Of a stretch of DNA of 64,000 bases, positions 52,770 through 62,132 are shown piece after piece. Each line of letters begins with the position of its first letter. Position 1 is the stretch's first letter. This stretch comes from Schaalia sp. JY-X169 (lineage in GTDB: Bacteria > Actinomycetota > Actinomycetes > Actinomycetales > Actinomycetaceae), in assembly GCF_014069575.1 (NCBI RefSeq), contig NZ_CP059675.1:1302001-1366000 (forward strand), read 5' to 3'. Under the pieces are notes generated by a model. The model did no database searches. It was not told the origin of the DNA and saw nothing but the letters and a program-made list of their open reading frames with translations. A program made the translations under genes and the position numbers.

Positions 52770-54778
52770 GCGTAGCTCCTTGTGGCAAGTGGGACCGCAG
52801 TGAAGGTGAGCGGTTCGCAATGGCGGATGAAGGACAGTCGCCCCGATGAGTCCCGGGCGCTCTGCCACGCTGAGGCAAACGCCCAGTTCCTGTCATCTCG
52901 CTTTGCTTCGCCATCAACCTGGTACTCGCTGCGGAAGTGGGCCCCGGCTGATTCGCGGCGGTCTAAGGCGTCAACGATCATTAGCTCAGCCAAATCCAAG
53001 AAGTCGGCGACCCTACCTGCTTTTTCGAGGGTTTGGTTGATGTTTTCTCCCGATCCGGGCACGGAAACTTCCCTCCAGAACCTCTCCCGGAGCTCAATCA
53101 CTTCGCGCCTTGCCTCAGTCAGCGATGTCTCAGAACGCTCAACCCCGCAACCCCTATAGAGAATGTCGCCCAGTTCGCGGTGGAAGGCTCCTGGGCTGAC
53201 GTCTCCGCCAACTTCAAGGAGTCTGCTCACCCTGGTTGAGACATCGCGAACCGTCGCGAGCACCGCTGGGTCGTCCTCGTCGATCAGAGTTTCCCCCAAA
53301 TGCGGCGCCAAGTAGTTGGGAACGGAGAACGGCAGGGTGAACCAGCCGTCAACACACGCACTGAGCAGCGAATTTGCCCCCAGTCGGTTTGCGCCGTGAT
53401 AGCTCCAGCCTGCTTCCCCACCCACAAAGAGGCCGGGAATGTTGCTCATCAGGTCATAGTCCGTCCACAGGCCCCCCATCGTGAAGTGAGCTCCCGGGGC
53501 AATGCGCATGGGGACGGTGTATGGGTCCTCTCCCGTTGCGTGCTGGTACATGGTGAAGAGGTTCCCGTAGCGTTCACCAATCGTCTTAGCGCCCACTTTC
53601 GAGATTGCGTCTGAGAAATCGAGGTACACCGAGTTCTTCAGCGGACCCACGCCCTTACCGAGGTTGATCTGCTCAGTTGCCGCCCTCGACGAAATGTCGC
53701 GCGGAGCCAGGTTTCCAAATGCCGGATACTTTCGCTCTAGGTAGTAGTCCCGCTCCGACTCTGGGATCTCACCCGGCGCGCGGGAATCGCCCGCAACCTT
53801 TGGGACCCAGATCCTTCCGTCATTACGAAGAGATTCGCTCATCAGAATCGTTTTGGACTGCCACGGGGAGTTAACGGGCAGTGCGGTGGGGTGGAACTGC
53901 ACGAAACTGGGGTGTGACATCCACGCCCCACGCATGTGAGCCCTCCACGCTGCCGTGGCATTTGAGTTCAACGCTAGCGTTGAGTAGTAGTAGACGGACC
54001 CGTATCCGCCGGTCGCCAAGATAACGGCGTGAGCAGGAATTGCGCGTACCTCACCGGTCACCAAGTCGCGGACAACCACCCCGCGCGCCTCACCATCCTT
54101 GACGATGAGGTCGAGCATCTCGGTTCTGGTGTGCAGCGTGACCCGGCCGCGATCAACCTGCCGCAATAGTGCTTGAGCTGCAGCGATCTGCAACTGCTGA
54201 CCCGACTGACCCCGCGTGTAGTACGTCCTGGAAACCTGCACCCCACCAAAGGAACGCGTCGCAAGCGTCCCTCCATACTCCCTGGCAAACGGCGCTCCAA
54301 TAGCGTTCATGTGGTCGATGACGCGTACCGACTCCTCACCAAGGCGAAATGCCTCTGCTTCGCGCCCTCGAAAGTCTCCGCCCTTGACGGTATCTTTCAC
54401 GAACCGACCTAGCGAGTCTCCGTCGACCTTGCGTGCTCGGGCGGCGTTTATGCCTCCCTGTGCAGCAACTGAGTGGGCCCGTCGCGGAGCATCATGGTAC
54501 GTGACTGCCTCAACGTTGTAGCCGAGTTCGCCAAGGGTCGCGCAAGCGCCCGCTCCGGCCAGTCCTGTCCCAACTACAACGACGGTGAACTTACTGCGGT
54601 TGAGCGGACTAACAAGGCGGTACTGGTCTTTGCGGCGCGCCCACGCGGTCTCTGGGTCTCCGTCCGGAACTCCGGAATCCACCGTAGACCCAACTTGGAC
54701 ACGTGGCGCCGACGAGGGCGGAGCCACAAAAGGCCGGGTCGTTTTGCCGCGCTTTTGCCAAGAAATCCCAAAACTCAT
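52766..54778 (-). CDS. sdhA: Succinate dehydrogenase flavoprotein subunit
   Basis: Oxidises succinate to fumarate. From ATG 54778 (ATGA overlap with the sdhC stop) it has 670 residues: a 60-residue N-terminal stretch, FAD fold VVVVGTGLAGAGACATLGEL, RRAHSVAAQGGINAA with the His that binds FAD covalently, HPSFVQFHPTALP, and catalytic Arg region RIAPGAHFTMGGLWTDYD. The arrangement sdhC-sdhA-sdhB with a single membrane subunit is the type B complex, usually coupled to menaquinone. The frame upstream to 54979 is within sdhC. Confidence 0.95.
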   Translation of the reverse strand: MSFGISWQKRGKTTRPFVAPPSSAPRVQVGSTVDSGVPDGDPETAWARRKDQYRLVSPLNRSKFTVVVVGTGLAGAGACATLGELGYNVEAVTYHDAPRRAHSVAAQGGINAARARKVDGDSLGRFVKDTVKGGDFRGREAEAFRLGEESVRVIDHMNAIGAPFAREYGGTLATRSFGGVQVSRTYYTRGQSGQQLQIAAAQALLRQVDRGRVTLHTRTEMLDLIVKDGEARGVVVRDLVTGEVRAIPAHAVILATGGYGSVYYYSTLALNSNATAAWRAHMRGAWMSHPSFVQFHPTALPVNSPWQSKTILMSESLRNDGRIWVPKVAGDSRAPGEIPESERDYYLERKYPAFGNLAPRDISSRAATEQINLGKGVGPLKNSVYLDFSDAISKVGAKTIGERYGNLFTMYQHATGEDPYTVPMRIAPGAHFTMGGLWTDYDLMSNIPGLFVGGEAGWSYHGANRLGANSLLSACVDGWFTLPFSVPNYLAPHLGETLIDEDDPAVLATVRDVSTRVSRLLEVGGDVSPGAFHRELGDILYRGCGVERSETSLTEARREVIELRERFWREVSVPGSGENINQTLEKAGRVADFLDLAELMIVDALDRRESAGAHFRSEYQVDGEAKRDDRNWAFASAWQSARDSSGRLSFIRHCEPLTFTAVPLATRSYA

Positions 54779-55539
54779 GACAACCACCCCATCTGCACCG
54801 CCACCGGAATAAAGCCATTGCCCGCCAAAATCACCAGCGCGCACAAGCCGCCCACCCAAACCAGCACCTGCCGCAAGCGGTAACCCATTGCTCCGAGGTC
54901 TTGCCCAGCGGTTTGCACCCCGTGGAACACGTGCGCAGAAAGCAACACCATCACAAGAAGGTAGATGGCAGCCATCCAAGGTCTCTGAAACGAGGCAACC
55001 AGGTTCGCGTAGGCGTAGGAGGCCGATTCGGTGTGCCCCGCAAACTCCACGGGTGCGACGGGAGAGGCTCCAAGGGTGAGGTCAAGAACGTGCATGATCA
55101 GGAAGGCGAGAATCGCTACGCCCGTGTATGGCATCAACTGCGCAGAAACTGACTTCACGGTGCCCCGGCCGCCGCGTGCTCGGTCCCGCAGATTGATGCG
55201 TGCGCTCTTGCCGCCCGCTCTGCGTCCTCGCAGCCACACGATGGTAGCCGCCCAGACATGAAGCAAGAGTGCCACCACAAGGATGATCCTCATGGCCCAG
55301 AGTATGAATCCCTCGGGAAAGAGCGGGTAGAACGCGTGGCGAAGCCAGTGGGCGTAGGTGTTGAAGGAATCGGGGCCAATGAAGACTTTGAGGTTGCCGT
55401 AGAGGTGGATCAGCACGAACGCCACCCAGATCAGGCCGGTCACTGCCATCGTCACTTTTAGCGCCCAGTTGCCGGGAGGTCGCCATCCGCCGTGCACCTT
55501 CTCAAGGTCGGTGCTTGCTGAGTCTGTCTTCGTCGCCAT
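54775..55539 (-). CDS. sdhC: Succinate dehydrogenase cytochrome b subunit, type B
   Basis: A 254-residue membrane anchor with five helices and two haem b sites, as in Bacillus/Wolinella-type complexes. Candidate His ligands lie in VLIHLYGNLKVF, RHAFYPLFPEG, LLLHVWAATIVWLR, FLIMHVLDLT and SAHVFHGVQTA. From ATG 55539 the protein begins MATKTDSASTD; GAGGGGGCGAG upstream decides this start over 55557. First gene of sdhCAB. Confidence 0.93.
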   Translation of the reverse strand: MATKTDSASTDLEKVHGGWRPPGNWALKVTMAVTGLIWVAFVLIHLYGNLKVFIGPDSFNTYAHWLRHAFYPLFPEGFILWAMRIILVVALLLHVWAATIVWLRGRRAGGKSARINLRDRARGGRGTVKSVSAQLMPYTGVAILAFLIMHVLDLTLGASPVAPVEFAGHTESASYAYANLVASFQRPWMAAIYLLVMVLLSAHVFHGVQTAGQDLGAMGYRLRQVLVWVGGLCALVILAGNGFIPVAVQMGWLS

Positions 55540-55557
55540 CTCGCCCCCTCTACCCAA

Positions 55558-56250
55558 CTATATGGAAGAGGTCACGCTTTTGACGCGACTTCGGTCCCAC
55601 GGAATCGTCCACCCCAGCTCATCGAATAGTCGGGAAAGGATCATTGCCGTGAAACCCCAGACAATGTGGCCCCCGAACTGGGGTCCGAGGACGAACATGG
55701 GACCCGTAAACCGCGTGCCGGAATGGTTCAGTATGGAGACACCCCGTCGCACTGGGTCCAGAAGCTCACCGACTGGCACCCGAAACACGTCAGCCGTTTC
55801 TGTCCCATCTGGTACCAGCGGTGAGGCTTTGTGCCACCAGGCTAGGACCGGGGTCACCAGGTTACCGCTGTTTGGAATCAGTGCGGTCGTGAGGGGCCCC
55901 AGGTCGGTGACTCCCGCCGGTTCCAAGCCGGTTTCCTCTGCTGCTTCCCTTACCGCGGTGGCAAATGGGCTGCAGTCACCGGGCTCGACCCCTCCCCCGG
56001 GAAAGGCAATCTGCCCGGGGTGGTGGCTGAGCGTGGTGGAGCGGCGAAGCAGGAGGACGTCCAACTCCGGTGGTACCGCGCCGAGAGGCGTGGCTGCGGG
56101 AACCGCATCAAGGCTCCCAAAGAGAAGTAGCACGGCCGACTTGCGAACTGCGAGTCCCCCTCCATCAACCGGCATATCGAAATCGAAGGACTCAGCATTG
56201 TCAGCCAAGCGTCGGAGGTCGGAAAGCGCATCCTCCACTGATCTAGACAT
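55558..56250 (-). CDS. Nudix hydrolase, CoA-pyrophosphatase-like
   Basis: A 230-residue Nudix protein. The catalytic box is GGGVEPGDCSPFATAVREAA followed by EETGL; the preceding RRSTTLSHHPGQIAFPGG matches the coenzyme A diphosphatase (NudL) pattern of LLxRRSxxxxxHPGQxxFPGG. It probably hydrolyses CoA or its derivatives to 4'-phosphopantetheine. TAGGCT at -12 to -7 of the ATG predicts a leaderless transcript. It lies 18 bases before sdhC, so the sdh genes could be expressed with it. Confidence 0.9.
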   Translation of the reverse strand: MSRSVEDALSDLRRLADNAESFDFDMPVDGGGLAVRKSAVLLLFGSLDAVPAATPLGAVPPELDVLLLRRSTTLSHHPGQIAFPGGGVEPGDCSPFATAVREAAEETGLEPAGVTDLGPLTTALIPNSGNLVTPVLAWWHKASPLVPDGTETADVFRVPVGELLDPVRRGVSILNHSGTRFTGPMFVLGPQFGGHIVWGFTAMILSRLFDELGWTIPWDRSRVKSVTSSI

Positions 56251-56256
56251 GGGTCC

Positions 56257-56262
56257 AGCCTA
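56257..56262 (-). promoter_or_regulatory. Predicted -10 box for the leaderless Nudix gene
   Basis: Minus-strand TAGGCT lies exactly at -12 to -7 from ATG 56250, with GGACCC between and no usable ribosome site. Confidence 0.5.
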
Positions 56263-56307
56263 TGTCGGGTCACCTCAGATGTGGGCATGAACTGCCACAA
56301 TCGACAT

Positions 56308-57450
56308 GTGAAGGTCGTAATCGCACCCGACTCGTTCAAAGAGTCCATGTCTGCAGCCATGGCTGCAGAGGCCATGAGGCGGGGCCTTCTGACGGCTGTC
56401 CCCCATGCTCATGTAATCGTCTGCCCGATGGCTGACGGTGGGGAAGGGTCCTTGCAGACCGTACTCAACGCCCCTGCTAGCCGGTTCGCTCCCGTTCAGA
56501 TGTGCGTCCAAGGCGCCCTCGGGCAACCAAAAACTACGCGGTATGCCTGGAATGGCGTTCAACGTAACGCCTTTATCGAGTCTGCGGAAGCAATCGGGCT
56601 ACAAACCGTCCCTCCTTCAGAGAGGAACATCTGGAGACAGTCATCGTTCGGGGTCGGCGAACTCGTCCGCGATGCACTGGATTGGGGCGCCCGGAAAATC
56701 ACCGTGGGGCTCGGTGGTAGTTCCACAAACGACGGTGGCGTCGGCGCACTGGCTGCCCTCGGTATGCGACTTATGGACGAGGACGGAAATGCAGTCGAGG
56801 CCACCCCACAGGGATTGAAGAGCCTTGCCCGGGTTGACCTAGGGCAGCTGGATCCACGCATCTTCGAGTGTGAACTCGAGGTCGCAGTGGATGTCGACAA
56901 TCCCCTGTTCGGACCTCGGGGCGCGACAGCGGTTTTTGGTCCTCAAAAAGGGGCTACACCCGATGATATTCCTCAACTCGAAGTGGTTCTCGAACGCCTG
57001 GTGGGCGCCGTCCATTCCGCCTCCGGAGCGGACGGCACTTCCAACACTCACATACGGCCCGGTGCCGGCGCTGCCGGAGGGTTGGGGTGGGCCTTCATGG
57101 AGGTCCTCGGCGCCACACCGAAGTCTGGAGTCGACCTGATCTCTCAGATCGTGGGACTTCCTGATGCGCTGTCTGGCGCAGACCTCCTCCTCACCGGTGA
57201 AGGCAGTTTCGATGCCCAAACCCTGGGTGGAAAAACAGTCATGGGCGTTGTCCAGCAGGCGGCACAACGCGGCATTCCAACCGTGGTGTTTGCTGGACGT
57301 GTCAACAGTCAAAAATCCGACATCTTGGATGGAATCAAGGACATTGTGGAAATCAGCCCACGCGATCTTCCCTTAGAGGTCGCTCTTCAGAATGGGCCCA
57401 CCAACCTCGAAAAGGCGGTAGCAGCCTATTTCACGCAGACGAAGCACTGA
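56308..57450 (+). CDS. glxK: Glycerate kinase
   Basis: Phosphorylates D-glycerate. The 380 residues match glycerate kinase type 1: KVVIAPDSFKESMSAAMAAE at the N terminus, PMADGGEGSLQTVL, GLGGSSTNDGGVGALAALG and DLLLTGEGSFDAQTLGGKT. GTG 56308 fits family start; no ribosome site is present and CACAAT at -12 to -7 fits a leaderless start. The ATG at 56287 is an alternative. It ends one base from the convergent alarmone synthetase gene. Neighbouring glyoxylate genes are not seen. Confidence 0.9.
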   Translation: MKVVIAPDSFKESMSAAMAAEAMRRGLLTAVPHAHVIVCPMADGGEGSLQTVLNAPASRFAPVQMCVQGALGQPKTTRYAWNGVQRNAFIESAEAIGLQTVPPSERNIWRQSSFGVGELVRDALDWGARKITVGLGGSSTNDGGVGALAALGMRLMDEDGNAVEATPQGLKSLARVDLGQLDPRIFECELEVAVDVDNPLFGPRGATAVFGPQKGATPDDIPQLEVVLERLVGAVHSASGADGTSNTHIRPGAGAAGGLGWAFMEVLGATPKSGVDLISQIVGLPDALSGADLLLTGEGSFDAQTLGGKTVMGVVQQAAQRGIPTVVFAGRVNSQKSDILDGIKDIVEISPRDLPLEVALQNGPTNLEKAVAAYFTQTKH

Positions 57451-57451
57451 G

Positions 57452-58213
57452 TCAACTTGAGCGGCGGGCCTGTTCCCACAGTTGCTGGAGTACTTCCTCA
57501 TTGAGAACCGGGGTCGCAGGCTCTTCAACGAAGCTTGAGTTGCCATGTACCTGGCGGTGGAGCTGCTCCATACGATGATCCAAGATCTCTGCCGCAGCAG
57601 CCGCTTCTGTCAGCTCTTCGACAATGTGGTCCGGCACTTCACCGTCATACTTGTAGAAAATCTTGTGCTCCAACGCAGCCCAGAAATCCATAGCAATGGT
57701 TCTGATCTGGATCTCCACCGGCACCCGTACCGGACCCGTAGAAAGGAAAACGGGGATCTCAATAATCGCGTGGAGACTCTTGTATCCATTGGGCTTAGGG
57801 TTGGCGATATAGTCCTTGAGCTCAAGGATTGTAATGTCATCCTGAGAACTGAGTGCCTGCAGCACCCGATATGTGTCTGCTTTGAAACTGCAGGTGATGC
57901 GTATCCCCGCTATGTCCCGCACATTCTCCCGAATCGCCTGAACCGAAGGGGCAATCCCCCGACGGTTCATTTTCGAAAGAATGGATTCTGCAGACTTAAC
58001 CCTGGAGGTGACGTGCTCAATCGGGTTGTACTTCTGCAAGTGCAGGAACTCTTCCCGAAGGATCGTCACCTTGGTGAGGACCTCATCAATACCGAACTGG
58101 TACTCCATCATCATGCGCGTGAAGTCGTCACGCATTTGCCTTGCAAAGTTCGCCATCTCGATGCTGGGCTGCGGCATGGTGACGATTTGTTGCGACTCGG
58201 AGGACGTACTCAT
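57452..58213 (-). CDS. relQ: Small alarmone synthetase (RelQ-like)
   Basis: Makes (p)ppGpp/pGpp from GTP/GDP and ATP without a hydrolase domain. From ATG 58213 it has 253 residues. Synthetase motifs: RVKSAESILSKMNRRG, VRDIAGIRITCSF with the catalytic Asp region, NPKPNGYKSLHAII, and EIQIRTIAMDFWAALEHKI with the Glu. A helical C-terminal tail as in RelP/RelQ proteins may drive oligomerisation. TACACT at -12 to -7 predicts a leaderless mRNA. Confidence 0.92.
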   Translation of the reverse strand: MSTSSESQQIVTMPQPSIEMANFARQMRDDFTRMMMEYQFGIDEVLTKVTILREEFLHLQKYNPIEHVTSRVKSAESILSKMNRRGIAPSVQAIRENVRDIAGIRITCSFKADTYRVLQALSSQDDITILELKDYIANPKPNGYKSLHAIIEIPVFLSTGPVRVPVEIQIRTIAMDFWAALEHKIFYKYDGEVPDHIVEELTEAAAAAEILDHRMEQLHRQVHGNSSFVEEPATPVLNEEVLQQLWEQARRSS

Positions 58214-58219
58214 AGTGGA

Positions 58220-58225
58220 AGTGTA
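58220..58225 (-). promoter_or_regulatory. Predicted -10 box for the leaderless relQ gene
   Basis: Minus-strand TACACT at exactly -12 to -7 from ATG 58213; TCCACT lies between, with no ribosome site. Confidence 0.5.
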
Positions 58226-58269
58226 GGCGCCAGCAGTCACGGTCACCGCTTTCCGCAAACTGTTCAGCT

Positions 58270-59814
58270 TCAGGCTGACAGGGTTGAATCTTCTCCATTC
58301 ACGTAGGAAATAAACCGCTGGAAAGCGGCACTTCCCTCAGGGTCATTCTTGTACACGCCCGCATGTTCGAGGACGGTTGCAAAAGCCTTCCCCACCTCGT
58401 CCTCGACCACCTTCTGGGCATTTTCGGCAGTGACCCGATCTGCAAACCCCTCAGCCCACTCCGCATGTTTTTCAGTTAGTTCGCTTTCCCGCAAGTCTGC
58501 GCTGGCAACTAGACCGTCCGCAACCGCGGCCAGTTCATCCTTGAGGCGGGCGGGAAGCACGGCCAATCCCATAACTTCAATCAGGCCGATGTTCTCTTTC
58601 TTGAGGTGGTGCAGTTCAGCGTGGGGATGGTAGAGACCAAGTGGGTGCTCTTCGGTGGTGAGATTGTTGCGGAGGACCAGATCCAGTTCAAACCGTGCGC
58701 CGCGTCTGCGCGCAATCGGCGTGATTGTGGAATGGGGTTCCCCATCCGTGACCGCAAGAACCATGGCGTCCTCGTCCGTGTAACCGCGCCACTTCGTGAG
58801 GATCTTGTCGGCCAGGTCAATCAGTCGATGTGGATCGTCAGCGGTGAGGCGCAGGACCGACATGGGCCACTCGACAATGCCGGCGTCCACGTCCTCGTAC
58901 CCGGTGAACTCGACTGTCTCACGCAGGGGTGCCCGCTCCATTGCGAACTCGAATCGGCCCCCCTGGAAGTGGTCGTGAGAGAGAATTGACCCGCCGACAA
59001 TTGGTAAGTCCGCATTCGACCCAACAAAGTAGTGGGGAAACTGAGCGACAAAGTCCAGTAGTTTCCCAAACGCGGCCCGGTCGATCTTCATCGGTGTGTG
59101 CTCTTCATTGAAGACGATGCAGTGCTCGTTGTAGTAGACGTATGGCGAGTACTGGATGTACCAGGGCGCGCTGTTGATCGTCACCGGAACCAAACGATGG
59201 TTCTGCCGGGCTGGGTGATTGAGTCTTCCCGCGTACCCTTCGTTCTCTGCGCACAGCAGGCACAGCGGGTATTCGGCTGCCGGCATGTTGCGTGCCGCCG
59301 CGATGGCTCTGGGGTCCTTCTCAGGCTTCGCCAGGTTAATCGTCATGTCGATTGTCCCGTAGTCTGTGGCGCTCTGCCAGGCAACATCTTTCGCCATGCG
59401 ATCGCGGCGAATGTAGTTGGTGTCTTGACTAAGGGCGTAGTACCAGTCGGTCGCGGACTGGGGGTCGACCTCGGCAAGTTCGCGGAACCGGCGGCGAACT
59501 TCGCGCGGCGGCGGAGTTAGTCGGCCCATGAGAGCAGTATCGAAGAGGTCGCGGTACACCACAGAGTCCTGCTCGACAACGCCGCGAGCAACCGCGTCAT
59601 CAGTCAGGACATCGAGGATTTGCGCCACGTCCAGGCCCCGAATCCGCTCACCTTCATCGGCCGCCACGTAAGTGTCCCGCTGCAGTTCTTCTAGGACTCC
59701 GTTGCGAGCCCACACCCGGTCCGAGGCTTCAATCAAGCCCCGCTGATGTGCGTAATCCACCAGGGCATCAATGTATCTGCTGACTGTTCGTGTTTGGGCG
59801 TCGGCCACGAGCAC
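58270..59814 (-). CDS. galT: Galactose-1-phosphate uridylyltransferase, type 2
   Basis: Exchanges galactose-1-phosphate and UDP-glucose in the Leloir pathway. The 514 residues belong to the long Firmicutes/bifidobacterial class, which lacks the HPHxQ motif of E. coli GalT. Markers are MTINLAKPEKDPRAIA, PLCLLCAENEGYAGRLNHPA, GGSILSHDHFQGGRFEF and EEHPLGLYHPHAELHHLK. GTG start with GGGAAGAGAA upstream. It is the second gene after galK, 45 bases downstream. Confidence 0.93.
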   Translation of the reverse strand: MLVADAQTRTVSRYIDALVDYAHQRGLIEASDRVWARNGVLEELQRDTYVAADEGERIRGLDVAQILDVLTDDAVARGVVEQDSVVYRDLFDTALMGRLTPPPREVRRRFRELAEVDPQSATDWYYALSQDTNYIRRDRMAKDVAWQSATDYGTIDMTINLAKPEKDPRAIAAARNMPAAEYPLCLLCAENEGYAGRLNHPARQNHRLVPVTINSAPWYIQYSPYVYYNEHCIVFNEEHTPMKIDRAAFGKLLDFVAQFPHYFVGSNADLPIVGGSILSHDHFQGGRFEFAMERAPLRETVEFTGYEDVDAGIVEWPMSVLRLTADDPHRLIDLADKILTKWRGYTDEDAMVLAVTDGEPHSTITPIARRRGARFELDLVLRNNLTTEEHPLGLYHPHAELHHLKKENIGLIEVMGLAVLPARLKDELAAVADGLVASADLRESELTEKHAEWAEGFADRVTAENAQKVVEDEVGKAFATVLEHAGVYKNDPEGSAAFQRFISYVNGEDSTLSA

Positions 59815-59859
59815 TTCTCTTCCCTATGAGTTCAGTTCGTACGACAGCGCGCAAGGCTG

Positions 59860-61143
59860 CTAGCCCGCAATAACTCCGCCACCAACTGGGCGGATACGCA
59901 GGATATGACACATGTTCGGTCCCAACACCGCTTCGATATTGGCTTTGAAATCTGCTGCTTCATTCTCTGGGACGTATGCCTGCACGGTCCCGGCAAAGCC
60001 ACCGCCATGGACGCGCACTGCACCCCGACCAGCAAGTAGCTTCTCAGCGAGGGCGATCGTCAAACCCACCGCCTGTCCCTCCGGTGCAGATACGGAATAG
60101 ATGTTCTGCAGGTTCGTCGCAGAGGACACGCCGGATTCAGTGACCAGGTCTAGGAAATCATCGAAGTGTCCCCCTGCCAATGCGCTGGCCTGAACGGGAA
60201 CGCGGGCATTGTCCTGGAAGAAATGGATGGCTCGCAGTAGCGCCCGATCGCTTGTGGCGGCGCGGACACCGGCCAAATCCGCCCAAAACATCTCTTCGTC
60301 AACGTCCCTGAGGTGGTCCTGGCCGAAGTAGTTCGCGACCGCACCCATGTCGTGGGTGATCGCGGAATAGTCATCAGTAAGATCCGCGTGGTCTGCACCC
60401 GAATCGATAATGCACAGGACGTGACCGGAATCGGCCATGGCAAAACCGACCTCGTCAACGAGCGGATGTGCCGGGTCACCGAAGTCAATGCTGACAACCC
60501 CACCAATCGAGCATGCCATCTGGTCCATGAGACCCGAGGGCTTCCCAAAGTAAACGTTCTCTGCATACTGGCCGATCTGGGCCAGCTCTATTGATGACAG
60601 TTCACCATCGCAGAATAACGTGTTGAGGATGTTGCCAATCAGCACCTCATACGCGGCCGAGGACGAAAGGCCGGAACCAGCCAAAACCTGGGAATCAACG
60701 ACAGCATTGAAACCACCCAGGGTGTATCCGCGCTGTGCAATCGCACTGGCAACCCCACGGACCAGAGAGGGGAACTTCCCGACCTCGGCCTCTTTTTGAG
60801 CCAGGTCGCTCACATCCAGGACCAGGTCACCGAAGCCTTCCTGGTGGATGCGGATTTCGTTGGTGCCATTTGGGCCCGCGCATGCAACCATGTCCATGTT
60901 CACCGATGCGGCCAGAACCCGGCCGTGCTGGTGGTCCGTGTGGTTCCCACCCATCTCGGTTCGCCCAGCTGCGGTAAATAGTGTCGCTGGATTGCCCGGA
61001 AAGACGTCCTCGTACACCTCCACCAGGTGGATCAGCCGCTCCGTTGCGGCATCAAGCTCAGAGTCGCTTGAACCGTAAAGATCAGCCAAGACTTCGTTAA
61101 GATTTCCATCGCGCAGACGCGTCAGCAGCTCGTTAGAGTCCAT
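59860..61143 (-). CDS. galK: Galactokinase
   Basis: Phosphorylates galactose. The 427 residues of this GHMP kinase include AAGRTEMGGNHTDHQHGRV (substrate motif), GSGLSSSAAYEVLIGN (ATP motif), CIIDSGADHADLTDDYSAI and VRVHGGGFAGTVQAYVP. The galK-galT pair gives the core of the Leloir pathway; no galE or galM is in the window. TAGGAT at -12 to -7 predicts a leaderless transcript. Confidence 0.95.
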   Translation of the reverse strand: MDSNELLTRLRDGNLNEVLADLYGSSDSELDAATERLIHLVEVYEDVFPGNPATLFTAAGRTEMGGNHTDHQHGRVLAASVNMDMVACAGPNGTNEIRIHQEGFGDLVLDVSDLAQKEAEVGKFPSLVRGVASAIAQRGYTLGGFNAVVDSQVLAGSGLSSSAAYEVLIGNILNTLFCDGELSSIELAQIGQYAENVYFGKPSGLMDQMACSIGGVVSIDFGDPAHPLVDEVGFAMADSGHVLCIIDSGADHADLTDDYSAITHDMGAVANYFGQDHLRDVDEEMFWADLAGVRAATSDRALLRAIHFFQDNARVPVQASALAGGHFDDFLDLVTESGVSSATNLQNIYSVSAPEGQAVGLTIALAEKLLAGRGAVRVHGGGFAGTVQAYVPENEAADFKANIEAVLGPNMCHILRIRPVGGGVIAG

Positions 61144-61149
61144 GATGCA

Positions 61150-61155
61150 ATCCTA
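61150..61155 (-). promoter_or_regulatory. Predicted -10 box for leaderless galK
   Basis: Minus-strand TAGGAT occupies exactly -12 to -7 from ATG 61143, with TGCATC between and no ribosome site. Confidence 0.55.
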
Positions 61156-61231
61156 CCGCGGGGGCGCCGGTGACATTCATCAGTTGGAAGCAGATTGCCT
61201 GCATCTAGGACTTAGGTGCAACATTGTCTTT

Positions 61232-62083
61232 ATGAGAATCCTTTCGATCCAGTCCGCAGTCTCCTACGGCCACGTCGGCAACTCTGCCGCCGTCTTCCCT
61301 CTTCAGCGCATGGGACATGAGGTGATGCCGGTTTATACGGTCATGTTCTCCAATCACACGGGGTACGGGGATTGGAAGGGCCCGATGATGACGGGGCAGA
61401 ACGTCCGCGACATTGTTGCGGGCATCGACACCAGAGGTGGGCTCGGTGACACCGAACTAGTACTTTCCGGATACCAGGGTGGCAACGACATCGGGGACGC
61501 CATCCTCGATTCGGTCAAGTTGGTGAAGGAGCGCAACCCGAATGCGCTCTACGCTTGCGACCCGGTACTGGGAAGTGCCATCAAGGGCTGCTTCGTCTCA
61601 CCCGAGGTGCAGGCCCTGGTTCGCGACAGGGTGGTGCCCCAAGCGGACATCATCACCCCTAACCAGTTTGAGTTGGGCTTCCTCACCGGGACAGAACCAC
61701 GCACACTCGAAGAGACCCTGGAATCAGTTGATCTGGTTCGCGCTAAGGGTCCTTCAACCGTCCTCGTCACTTCGGTTGACCGTCCTGACGCACCTGCCGG
61801 AACCATCGAAATGCTAGCGGTCAATGACGAGGGCGCCTGGCTGGTGCAAACACCCCGCCTCGACTTCCACCCTTCAGGTTCCGGGGACGTCACCGCCGCA
61901 CTGTTTGCATCAGCACTGGTTGAAACTGGTTCCGCGCCACAGGCTCTTGCCCGCACAGCGGCCTCCATCTTCGATCTGCTTGAGGCGACCTATGATGCTG
62001 GCTCCTCAGAGCTGCTACTGATTGAAGCCCAGGAAGCCTTTGTCAACCCCAAGCGCAGCTTCGAAGTAACTCAGGTACGCTAG
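61232..62083 (+). CDS. pdxY: Pyridoxal kinase
   Basis: Salvages vitamin B6 by phosphorylating pyridoxal. From ATG 61232 the protein has 283 residues and begins MRILSIQSAVSYGHVGNSAA, the usual PdxY start; then DPVLGS, ITPNQFELGFLTG and the ribokinase-fold SGSGDVTAALFASAL region (read PSGSGDVTAALF) with the catalytic Asp. No ribosome site precedes the ATG; AACATT at -12 to -7 fits leaderless transcription. The frame upstream to 61142 is spurious. Confidence 0.93.
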   Translation: MRILSIQSAVSYGHVGNSAAVFPLQRMGHEVMPVYTVMFSNHTGYGDWKGPMMTGQNVRDIVAGIDTRGGLGDTELVLSGYQGGNDIGDAILDSVKLVKERNPNALYACDPVLGSAIKGCFVSPEVQALVRDRVVPQADIITPNQFELGFLTGTEPRTLEETLESVDLVRAKGPSTVLVTSVDRPDAPAGTIEMLAVNDEGAWLVQTPRLDFHPSGSGDVTAALFASALVETGSAPQALARTAASIFDLLEATYDAGSSELLLIEAQEAFVNPKRSFEVTQVR

Positions 62084-62132
62084 CCCAAACCAAGCCGGAG
62101 CTGCTCGGAGGCCCGGAGGAATGGAGTGCACC

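Noticed and set aside
54779-54979. N-terminal extension of sdhA
   Set aside because: It lies within sdhC in another frame; the ATG in the ATGA overlap gives the expected start.
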